In this document: in pieces, positions 54,301 through 64,000 of the stretch | How positions within the stretch are numbered: position 1 is the stretch's first letter | Layout: each line of letters opens with the position of its first letter | Assembly (NCBI RefSeq): GCF_037975245.1 | Contig: NC_092570.1 | Span: forward strand, 6,987,001 to 7,051,000 | DNA from: Apostichopus japonicus | Taxonomy: Eukaryota > Echinodermata > Holothuroidea > Aspidochirotida > Stichopodidae | Direction: 5' to 3' | DNA: 64,000 nt | The notes under the pieces: generated by a model | What the model saw: only the letters and a program-made list of their open reading frames with translations | What the model was told of the DNA's origin: nothing | The model's database searches: none | Made by a program: the position numbers and the translations under genes

Positions 54301-57300
54301 GCTTGTTTGTTGGAAAAAGTCATTAAACCACAAGATATGTACAGAGTAATGGGACATTTTTTTAAAGAGTACTATGTAGTATGAAGTATACTAAGTAGTA
54401 TGAAGATGTTAAGGGTCGAGGTCAAAGGTCAATGTAGATCCATTCTGTCATAGAAGAGATTAGATCTGCAACTCCATGGATTGCCATCTTCTTCTCTTTG
54501 CTGATAGGCCGAGCTACAGCTAAGTCGGAGTGGGAAAGGGAAACCTGGAGAAGTCCTGGAGAAAGCAGCTGACACCATTATGGCTTGTTTCAGAGTCTGT
54601 GCTGCAGACAAGTGAGTACAGCATCCATCATTTGTGGAAATTTGGAAGATATGTGGGGGGGGGGAGAGGAGGGGAGGAAGGAGGGGAGAGGGAGGAGGAT
54701 GGACTTTGGTGGATTAGTTATACATCCTCTCATCTAAACTTAATGCTACAAGAAAGTGTTTGAAACTATCCAAGTCTTCACTCATCCTTATTCCCTGCTA
54801 TATCACTAAGTTATTTTCAAAGCAAAACTAGACAAATAAAGTAAAAATAGAAACATTTGTTTCTGGGCAAATCAATTCTATAATTCTTACCCTTTCATTT
54901 TGTATTTCAGTCTGATAATACTGTCAGATTTACCAGGATATGCTGTGGCGCTGTCTTATGACTGTTATCAATGTGAGAGGCTTAATCAAATAGAAATGGA
55001 AAAGAACAAAACTGCTAAATAATTTTGGACATTTATGAAAAAGCTTTAAATGTAGAAGAATTCACTCCTCCCCATGACAGCAATAAAGATACCAACTTGC
55101 GTATCATACCTTTAAAACTATATATTAGGTGTGTGGGTGAGGGGGTGGTGGGGGTTGGGGGGGGGAGAGTAGGATGAGTTATAATGTGGAGTGGCTTACA
55201 TGCAAAACTTATGTCTGTCATTACTCCATAATTAAGTGAACAATGAATTTTCATCCTGTTGATGTCGGTCTAATTGTTCAAATATTTTAAACTCTGAGAA
55301 GCTCGACGATAAACATGTCTCTCTTTTATTACATGTAGTCGTGCAGCTGTGCAAGACTCCAAGAAGTGGGGAATGCTTTATCTTATCAACCAGCTCTTTA
55401 AGATTTATTTTAAGGTGAGTTTTTTTTCTGTCACTGCTGTAAAACTTAATGGGTGAAGGGAGTATATGAATTCTATCTAGAAATGCACAATTTCCAGTTT
55501 GCCAGTTCCAAAGCCGACCAGGTACCAATATGAGCTCTCAATTGATTTTTTGTTTCGGGATTAAAAATTGGGAAATGGGGTTTGGTTGACTGTTCTATCA
55601 ATTGTTTTGAAACAACTGCAGTGTTGATGAATGGGGGGAGGGGGGGAGGGAGGAGGGGGAGGGCCTTCATCTCCCTCAGTACATGAGAAAGTGTCACAGG
55701 GCGTTGTGGTCAAGTGGTTAAGGCAGTGGACTTGTGATCTAAGGATTACAGGTTCGAGCCCTGGCCAGATCATTGCGTTGTGTCCTTGGGCAAGGGGCTT
55801 TATCTCCATTGCTTCTTTTCACTCAGGTGTATAAATGGGGACTTGCGAGGTAACTTGTAAATATAGTTGCCTGCGCCGGTTTGTGGCTGCACCCTATGGG
55901 AAGTCCCCCGGGGGACACGTGGTTGTGGTGCACTGTGGTGCTCAGGAGTGATTGATTGAATTGTGCACACTTTGGTGTGTAGGTGTGTCAAGTTACCAAT
56001 GACCAGGGTTGTAAAGTCGTGTGAAAGGGCCTTGGCCCTGACCAAGACTGTAAACCTAAATAATAAAAATGCCGAGACGCAGTTTGGTCCAGCCGATTGA
56101 GACTTCCTCCAGTGGTGGTCCTGGGAGCAGGAGTGGGTGCGAAATTAAACTCCTTCCTGTAATGCTCTGGACACATATTGAAAAGAGCAGGCGTGATATG
56201 TCAGTAGTCACCGACGATCACCACATAGATAGGTTTTCAATTGACTTGCTGTTGATTTCCTAACCCGTAGGTAAACAGGAAACTAAACTAACTTGAACTT
56301 ACCCTATATGTGGGTTTGTGGGAAGTGGTCAAGACAAACAATGGAGAAGTAAATGAGAGACAGGTGTTAATTAATTTAATAATTATTGATTTTGATTTAC
56401 CTAGATGTGGACTGTCACTCCTGATCATTTTTCTTAATCTAATCTTTCTAATCTAATCCGGTATGTTTACTTTTCAGATTAATAAGATGCATTTATGCAA
56501 GCCGCTCATCAGAGCCATCGAGAGTTCTAACTTAAAGGATAAGTTCAGCATATCGCAGCTGGTGACATATAGGTACTATGTGGGGAGGAAAGCCATGTTT
56601 GACAGCGACTTTAAAAATGGTAAGTTGATGATAGCAGAACCGGAAGGCGGGATATTTCATATACATCAATGCTTTGAACTTTTGATACTTTCTTTAATCA
56701 ATGTTTTTTTTTTTTTGCTAGATATTAATTGCAAGTATTGCTGCAATTATAATTGTAGTTACTAGACATAATTAAAACTGGCATTAATTTCAGTAGTATA
56801 AGATTTATTTTGTGTCATGAACTAAAATCATGAAACAAGGTGATTTCACACTCTGGGGAAACATCAGCAAAAATGGCAACCACTGGAATGATTTTCAAAA
56901 TTTTTGGTAGTAAATGTAAGTAAATGTTACTTAAGATATAAGATTCCTTCAGACTATGTTAAGAGTAATGAAGGAGACACTGAGGTGTCATTTCTGACTA
57001 GGCAGGATGGAATGTGCAACATGCTACAACCTAAAGCTATCATATTGCTTGACAGATGAAACTGTTTTCGATGTTGTAGAGAATATTTATGTTTTTCCTC
57101 TTTTATTAATCTTCTCAGCTGAAACATACCTTTCGTTTGCTTTCGTGAGATGCCATAAATCCTGCAAGCAGAATAAAAGACTGATTCTGATGTACCTTCT
57201 TCCTGTCAAAATGCTGTTGGTAAGATATGCAATAATTCAAAAAGAAAGATACGGTCTCTGCAGGAAAAAGGAAAGATAATGTCTAATGCTGAAAATATCT

Positions 57301-60300
57301 AATTCTAAGCTTAAATGACACAAAGTATGGTTTTTTTTTTTTTGTAGTAAACAATTATTGTACATGTTTTTACTTTTTGAAGCATTCTAGATCATGCCCA
57401 TTCTGGAGTGCCCATATTATTTGGATTTTGTATGATGATTATTGTTATCATTATTATTATTATTAGTAGTATTATTATTATTATTTATTACTATTATTAT
57501 TATTTGAGTGCTTTCTTCTTATTATTACTATGATGACTGCGGTTTTTTTCTTGCCTAGGAGATGAAAATATGACTTATGAGATTACTGGGTAACCTAAGA
57601 GCCAGATAAGATTACCCATGAAAATTGTTCACAACTTCATAAATAGTATTTAAAGTTTACAATTTTATGCGGAGCCAGTCTAGGGCATCCACTGCCTTCC
57701 TGCCTTCATGCCATCATAGATAAATTAGCTGAAAGTGATTATTCATAATTTGTATTTAGTGCCACTAAGCTTGTCCAGAAAAAGTGCCACCACCAAGCAA
57801 CAAGGTCTTTGAAGCTAGATGCACCCTCTGGTCATGTTCCCCCTTTGAATTCTGATGTGATATTTGGTGGCAATGGCTGTGTGCATTCATGAATATTTCC
57901 CAGAAAGTATTCACGTTTTGTCTCGTTTTTTTTATTCAAAGGGTCACATGCCAAGAATCACAATCCTGAAAAAGTATGACCTGATGCAGTTTGCAGATAT
58001 CGCCAAGGCGACCAGCGAGGGCAACCTCCGTTTACTTGAAAGGACCATGGCTGAACACGAGGGCTTCTTCATCAAATCTGGGGTCTATCTGATTTTAGAG
58101 AAACTGAAAACCATCACCTACAGGAATTTAATCAAGAAAGTGTAAGTTTTTTAATAAATTTCAGTGTAGCTCCTTTACAAGTGAACTCAATTTCTGATGT
58201 GTTATGTGTATCCTGGTGAGTGTTTTCTGGTAAGGGAGGTCATTGAAGGGGGGGGGGTGGATTTTTTGTAACATGGTGATGTAAAGAACCAATGTAACAT
58301 TGCAGTTTACTTTCTAAAATGGAAACAATTTACTGTTCTACACAGCCAAAAGCCACTTTTTGGTGTAGCTATTTGTTTATCATAAAGTAGTTAGGTTCAG
58401 TGTACAAAACAACTCAAAATCATGCACTTGTACAGCAGTCTCTTCATTTGAACAAAAGAGATAAAACATGCTGCATGATCAAACATTTTTCCCGATCAAA
58501 CGTCTGAGTTTATTTCGTCAACAGATCAAAAGATTTAATAACCTAAGTTTTGTAAGTCTATTTTTGATCTGCCGGTAAAATCAAGGAGATTTTGGAGCTC
58601 AATTTGCAGACCGCATAAACTTTGTTTATTTTAATTTTTTGAGATAAAGGCCTGTTTCCTCTTTCAAATGCTTTCTTGGAATGTGTCAGCAGCGTCAGGA
58701 CCTCCAGTGAGGTTATGGGCAGGTCTTGAACTAAGAATTTACAAATGTTGGGGGGGGGGGGGGTGGGGGGGAAGTGGTTACCTACAAGATTGATGATATT
58801 TGTGCCAAAACAAACTTGAAACACAATGAAGTATTTCAAGGTTCTTGGCCCGAACTTTAATCTCAATATCTCTTAAATGCACCACCCCTAGATATGAGTG
58901 GGGGGTGGGGGAGGGTTGATTGACATACCTTACTTTTTTTATTATTTGTTGGTTTTTGTAGTTTTCTGATGATGAATTCTCACATCATCCCGATTGATGC
59001 AATCATGGCCGCGCTGAAATTCATGGGACAAGAGGAGGTCGACTCGGACGAAGTTCAGTGTATCATCGCCAACCTGATTTATAAAGTCAGTTTTCACTGT
59101 TTTACGTTCTTTTCTTTCGAAAATCATTACCTTTGGGAAGCGGTACCTCTGCGCATTGTTACAAATATTTTAGAGTTTGTTGAATTTTTTTTTTTTTTTC
59201 CATCTCATTTTCTCAAGAGTATTATATTTGGTACACACTTGTATTTACAATTCTGATAACTACATTGTTATGTCAGCTCAATGTTACAAAGGAATTATTT
59301 ACAAATGCAAAAAATGTTTACTAATTAAGTAAACCTTCCTTATGCACAACTTGATTCTATCAAACCAGCTCTTTTTGCATTGAATTTTTTTAGGTAATAT
59401 AATTCCTTAACTTTTTATACTTAACAACTGGTCACAATGCAATTAAATAGCTTGTGAGGTCAAAGTCCATTTTGAATAATGAAGAAACCTTTCAACAATT
59501 TCTGATTTGCTGTTTGCATGCGATTAAATGCAAATATGAAAAACTGACTTTGTATGAAATCACATATGACTCGCTATTGTCTTAGGTTGAGCCAATTCAA
59601 ATTTTAATTTAAGTTATACCCAGAGTCAGTCGATTGGTAAACAAACTCAAGAAGCCCGCTCAAGAAGAAATCGATTGGACTCTTTTATAATTTATATAGT
59701 GTTTGTTTGAATCCTTTATCTCTGTCCATATTCTTTGTATTGTTATGATTATTTTTCAACCAAAACTTAACTTAGAAATGTTCCATTTTCTCCAGATTCA
59801 CACTATAAATTTAAAGAGTAGGATGTTAGGTTGAAATCTTTGTCAAGTAATTCTGCTTTTACAGACATGCACAGTCAGCTGTTCATTTGCCTTCCAGTTT
59901 GTCACTTAAGAACTGTTTCTGTCCTAAGCTGTTTATGCACAGTAGGCAAGGCTTGCATACATGTGCTCCCTTGTGGCCCGATAGATCTGCTGTTCATTAA
60001 TGGAAAGGTTTTTTCGTAGTTTTGTTGTGCATCTGCTTTGCAGTAGATGTTTTGGTTGCAAAATGACTGAGCTTTTTCAGAAGGCTCAATCAATATCTTC
60101 TTATGTTTAGATGTTTTTTTATGTATCAAATGTTTATGTAAGAGCCTTTTGTTGCTTTTGGCCAAAGGTGTTTCAAATTTACAATTTATGCAAGTATTTG
60201 ATATAATTAATGTGTTTTTAATGAATTTTTTTGGTCACCAGAATTACATAAAAGGTTACCTATCGCACCAACACAACAAACTGGTCGTCAGCAAGCAGAA

Positions 60301-60331
60301 AGCCTTCCCGCCTCTGGCCTCATTCTTATGA
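48361..60331 (+). CDS. PCID2: PCI domain-containing protein 2 (TREX-2 mRNA export subunit)
   Basis: Thirteen coding exons: 48361-48396, 49277-49318, 49920-50041, 50873-50938, 51324-51365, 52408-52462, 54508-54611, 55339-55414, 56478-56619, 57119-57219, 57942-58141, 58962-59085 and 60242-60331. All junctions are GT-AG and in phase, giving 399 aa, the same length as human PCID2. Landmarks are [12 protein letters not shown] (1-12), [14 protein letters not shown] near residue 30, [19 protein letters not shown] (163-181), then [10 protein letters not shown] and [14 protein letters not shown] (exon 9), YLLPVKMLL (254-262), and a C-terminal winged-helix part with [12 protein letters not shown] and [20 protein letters not shown]. 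The PCI domain covers roughly residues 210-390. PCID2 (yeast Thp1) pairs with GANP/Sac3 in TREX-2 at the nuclear pore and binds nucleic acid through its winged helix. Exon 2 and the loop coded by exon 7 are the least conserved parts. The intron 4 donor is the less usual GTATCC. Confidence 0.97.
52281..52299. repeat. Poly(C) run in PCID2 intron 5
   Basis: Nineteen consecutive C about 110 bp upstream of the exon 6 acceptor. Confidence 0.9.
53578..54431. repeat. Tandem array, about 300-bp unit, three copies, in PCID2 intron 6
   Basis: GGTGCCTG recurs at 53621, 53913 and 54222 (spacings 292 and 309). Each follows a GTTCAAACTT-like or CTTCAAACTTGG phrase and precedes CCATGTA; copies 1 and 2 also share ATCTAAAAATTGG. 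AGGTCA-A-AGGTCA direct repeats lie at 53667-53679 and 54419-54431. No coding capacity is seen. Confidence 0.85.
55699..56070 (+). mobile_element. tRNA-derived SINE in PCID2 intron 8
   Basis: The 5' head looks like a class II tRNA. It has an A box at about 55706-55717 (GTGGTCAAGTGG) and a B box at 55751-55761 (GGTTCGAGCCC), the spacing expected for an RNA polymerase III internal promoter. A conserved SINE body follows (CTTGGGCAAGGGGCTTTATC) and the element ends in an A-rich tail (CCTAAATAATAAAAAT). It is not a working tRNA gene: the acceptor stem does not close and the sequence runs on for 300 bp. Flanking target-site duplications were not clear. Confidence 0.85.
57436..57505. repeat. (ATT)n microsatellite
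   Basis: Imperfect TTA/ATT trinucleotide repeats in PCID2 intron 10. Confidence 0.9.
58750..58770. repeat. Poly(G) run in PCID2 intron 11
   Basis: Fourteen G, one T, then seven more G. It could form a G-quadruplex on the + strand RNA. Confidence 0.85.
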
Positions 60332-61640
60332 GGAGAATCCTGTTTCATCAGCCACATCACAGCTATGAGCTGTATCCATGGCAACGGCAAATTGAAGCTC
60401 TGGAAGAAGATCTGTCAGGATGCATCATTCAAAGATGACTAGAGGACCAATGAGAGGGCGGTACTCCATGACACTACAGATTACTAGGTTGACAAAGAGA
60501 TACCTGTCATTTACCCATCCTGAATCAAGTTGAGTGTAATTTATGCAACTAACCAGATATGTTCTGTTGAAGCTAACAACTAAAAATAGCACAGCAAAAA
60601 CATTTGCATATACTGTCATGGGATAGTCAATTTAGCTTGTTGAAAATAGTGTATAAGCATCAAGTTCTTATCTTGTATAGAGGGTTTTAATGCTTCTTAT
60701 GCCACTGTAAGAATAGACAAACAGTGGAATTTACAAGCTACAAAAGAGGGCACTTTGTTGGTAGTGCTTATGTGATAGAGCACTGTGTGACCTCTATTAG
60801 AAGTGAGATACCGTCCACTTTAATAGGCTACTGGGCCTTTATGAAGGTAAAGATTCACACATGTATAGCCGAAACATTTTGTGGAAGTTTTGCCACCAAA
60901 AGGGGACATTGGAGGAGGAATGATCTTTGTACAGTTATGTAAAAATGGCTAGGCCAGAATGACACATATCTAATTTCTTTACGTGAATCATGCTAGTACA
61001 AATAACTTCATTGTAGCGTTCGTGCCTGCAGAAAACGAAGAGTGTTTGCTCTTGTGAAAGAGTTAAAGTTATTTAATTGCTGTTTTATTGGTCAGAGCAT
61101 TCTAAATGTTTTGCCACCAAAAGAGTACATTGGAGGGAGGAATGATCTATTGTACAGTTATGTAATGGCTGGAAAATATCTAGGCCAGAATGGCACAAAT
61201 CAAATTGTTTTATCTGAATCATGCTAATACAAAGTTCATTGTAGCATTCGTACCTGCAGAAAACGAAGAATTTTAATTTGCTATGTTTTAATGTTCAGAA
61301 CATTCTAAATGTATCTAGCAGTGTAGAGGGAACACAATAATAAAGTAAACATTTGCCATATGTGGACTGGAACATCTTATATTCTGAGTTCAATCATAGG
61401 CTACTGGTGACAGGTGTAAGAGTGTCAATTATGCATTCCAGGAGGGGGGGGAGGTGGAAAGGGGAGGGAGGGGGAGGAGGAAGTTGTTAACAAAGTGTGT
61501 TGAATGAAAGCCTGGTATAGTTTAAATGCTTAAACTTAGAGAGCCTGGTGATTAGATCCCAGTTGATCTTTTTCTGAGGTAGATGATCAGAATGTAAAGA
61601 TGTATTTTAATATACATAATAAAGTTTTGTACAATTGTAG
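60332..61640 (+). other. Probable 3' UTR of PCID2
   Basis: This follows the TGA at 60329-60331. AATAAA signals lie at 61339-61344 and 61618-61623; the second is followed by a GT/T-rich stretch (GTTTTGTACAATTG, then TGTCTTGTGG), so it is the better candidate. A G-rich run lies at about 61442-61480. Confidence 0.55.
60887..61280. repeat. Tandem duplication, 221-bp period, in the PCID2 3' UTR
   Basis: GTTTTGCCACCAAAAG starts at 60887 and 61108. Both copies continue with ACATTGGAGG..GGAATGATCT, GTACAGTTATGTAA, TAGGCCAGAATG, GAATCATGCTA and CCTGCAGAAAACGAAGA. The copies differ by substitutions and small indels. Confidence 0.9.
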
Positions 61641-64000
61641 TCACATGTCTTGTGGAATTCATTTCATCTTTACCATCGAAAAATGAGAGACTTAATGTGT
61701 TGTGTCCTAATACGTTCTTAAAGGTCAGCCTTTTCCAGATTTTTCAAGTCTTCTGCTGTAGAGGAACACACCTGGGAATACAATATCACAGACTGACTTT
61801 TTTCCCCAAACCTGCAGAGAATGGACAATTGTTTACTTTTTTGCAAATGTTTGAAGTGTTTGACAACTTAGCTTAACTAGCTATTTTAGTGACCAATATC
61901 TTAGTGTTAATCTCATACATTCACCTTTACCAGGGTTTTTGCTATGCATCATTTGCTGTACAATACCTATGCTAAGTGGACCATATTTTAATCAGAAGCA
62001 TTCCAGGGAACCACATTTATTTTATTGTTTTCACTAAAATACACAGACACAGGTTTTTGATCATTTATTAATATGTGAATAGATGAAGGATTAATTAATG
62101 AAGTTATTGATAAGAAATTTGTTCAAGTTATGATTAGTTTAAGGTCCCAAATGTCTTTTTAACCAAAGTGAACTTAATGTTCTTTAAAGTTTCACATCTT
62201 TCTTTTCAGTACATGTAAATCTTGTGCTTGTCAAAGCAGCATATTATTTTCTTGCAAAATGTATTTTATTAATTTTAGGTCAGAGGGACATTCAAAGGCA
62301 GGAAGCCTTTTCACCATATTCACAGTGCAATTTTATCTCTCGATTCTTTAAATCTTTGCTCGTGTTAGTCGTATTATAAATGGAAGTCTTTCAGACTTCA
62401 CTTCAAACTTCAAGGAATTTTCCTTTTCCCTCCCCACTTTTCCGGACTTTTCCCATTTTCCAGACTGTGTGGTAACTATGACCAGAACACTAAAGCAATA
62501 TGCTGATCTGATTTTACCAGTTGTGAGAAATTGCAGAAAATGACCCCAACCACATCGATTGTATTAGTACAGACATGGTTTGAAGCACCTAACTACGTAT
62601 TTCAGGGTTATTCACGAAGAAACCAGAAAGGAAATCACAAAGCCAGTTGGCTATCATTCATATGAGAGCATTTTTAAATGTGAAACTTCACACAAAGATT
62701 TTCAAAGTTTGACCTTTAACCTCAACAGAAAGGAGTAGTTGTAGTACTTACTAGGTGACTGCACACCAAATATGACATTTATACCAGATTTACTTTTGAG
62801 TTATTATGGTTCATGAGATTTTCAGAATTTTGACTTGTTTACCTCAAATTACCTTTAACTTCCACAAAATAAGTAAAAATGACAGCAATGTGCATGAAAC
62901 AGACGATTTGAAGTAGCTTCAGTAAGTTAATTCTTCTAGTGAAGAAGTACATCAGATGAGTGTGAGATAAGTTCAATCACCTGCGGTCACCATTCTTGGA
63001 AAAAAAGTTGACACCTTTTGAGAAATTTCTGCAAAACAACAGGCTGCTTTAATATGTGTAACATATCAGCATTCTACATAACAACTACAACAACAACTCA
63101 ACAATAAAAATGACAGAAAATTTTTTTTTTAAAATCTTGGCACAAATCTCAGCATCATGTTGGAAAAATTTGAGGAAAGACACGTAACCGAAATATGCAC
63201 CGAAACCAATTTGAAATTTTTTTTTTCTCCAATTTTTATAATTTTCATGTACATTTTTTATACTCTACTAAGTTACTTGAATACCAAGTAAACATTTTGA
63301 CTGTAAAGCACACATTTTACGATTACGATTTTACGTGTTTACGATTAATGCACAAAAATGTACAATTTCTAACCAGAAATTTAGGTGATATACAACATTA
63401 ACACTATTACTTACACTTGCAAACCATAATGCAGTTGTTGACACAATTATGATGATAGTTTTGTTTATTGAACATATCCATAACCTACGAATCAATTTCA
63501 CCGAGTTGAGGGGTCACCATATTTGTTAGTTTGAAAATGGGGCAGTGCAGCTCGCATCTAACTGACAACTCAGTACTAACTTGTTTTTACCGTACGGTCA
63601 ATTACACATTATATCTAACGTTACTAAAGTACTAATATTGCAAAATAGCTACAGAACGTTATGTAAGCACTTGTGGCAGCTATGTCACTCACGTTACACA
63701 GTTTTTTCCCAGCAAGCTAGTGGAGAAATGTTAAGCGGCGGTCAATCGTCTGTGTGTGTGTGTGTGTTGAAAACAATAACATCGTGTTTCCAAAATGGTT
63801 ACATATTAAAGTGTAATGCACGTAACTGGCTAGAATCAAATACAATGAAATGAACATATTTTTTCCCCTACCAAATGTAACAAAAGTTCATGAGGAAATA
63901 ATCTCTACTCAACGAACTAAAAATATGACTTTCAGAACACATGAGTAAGAAGGTGTACATAAATGGTCAAAGTTTGATATTCAAAGTAATATTTAGTATT
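61641..64000. other. Right-hand flank, no gene recognised
   Basis: The sequence is AT-rich with homopolymer T runs and a (GT)n microsatellite at 63751-63767. Open frames are short and match nothing recognisable. The higher-complexity stretch at about 63480-63740 could be the start of a neighbouring gene, but nothing in it supports an exon. Confidence 0.5.

Noticed and set aside
55700-55775. tRNA gene
   Set aside because: A and B boxes are present but the acceptor stem does not close and a SINE body follows; it is a SINE head.

Overview
The window is eukaryotic nuclear DNA. It is AT-rich, with spliced genes, GT-AG introns, microsatellites, transposon remnants and a tRNA-derived SINE. It reads best as an invertebrate deuterostome, probably an echinoderm. 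That placement is an inference from the style of the genes, introns and repeats; no species-diagnostic gene is present.

Three protein-coding genes are supported, each rebuilt exon by exon with matching splice phases. (1) A TSC22-domain gene lies on + (coding exons 3594-4381, 34834-34879, 35415-35585 and 36426-37055; 544 aa). A 30.5-kb intron separates the long-isoform first exon from the exons that carry the TSC box and leucine zipper. (2) A SERP1/RAMP4 gene lies on - (exons 47812-47729, 45800-45728 and 45260-45223; 64 aa), tail-to-tail with TSC22D. (3) A PCID2 gene lies on + (13 coding exons, 48361-60331; 399 aa), head-to-head with SERP and only 548 bp from it.

Layout: 1-3593 is 5' flank or UTR of TSC22D. 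3594-37055 is TSC22D; its giant intron holds nearly all the repeats, including a decayed hAT transposase, two copies of a hairpin-bearing element, two tandem arrays with AGGTCA half-sites, a dispersed pyrimidine-rich repeat, and a stretch saturated with TACTGTA/TACAGTA words. 37056 to about 39 kb is probable TSC22D 3' UTR. About 39-44 kb is intergenic with one transposon-like fragment. 44.1-47.8 kb is SERP, 47.8-48.4 kb a probable shared promoter, and 48.4-61.6 kb PCID2, with a 300-bp tandem array in intron 6 and a SINE in intron 8. No gene is supported in 61.7-64 kb.

The genes belong to separate processes: TSC22D to growth and transcription control, SERP to the ER translocon, PCID2 to nuclear mRNA export. 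The most interesting signals are the TSC22D-SERP tail-to-tail linkage, which matches both vertebrate paralog pairs (TSC22D1-SERP2 and TSC22D2-SERP1); a tandemly duplicated 3' splice site that could give TSC22D alternative C-termini; a possible cysteine-rich alternative TSC22D N-terminus; and a hammerhead-like core in a hairpin repeat. No CRISPR array, rRNA or functional tRNA was seen.
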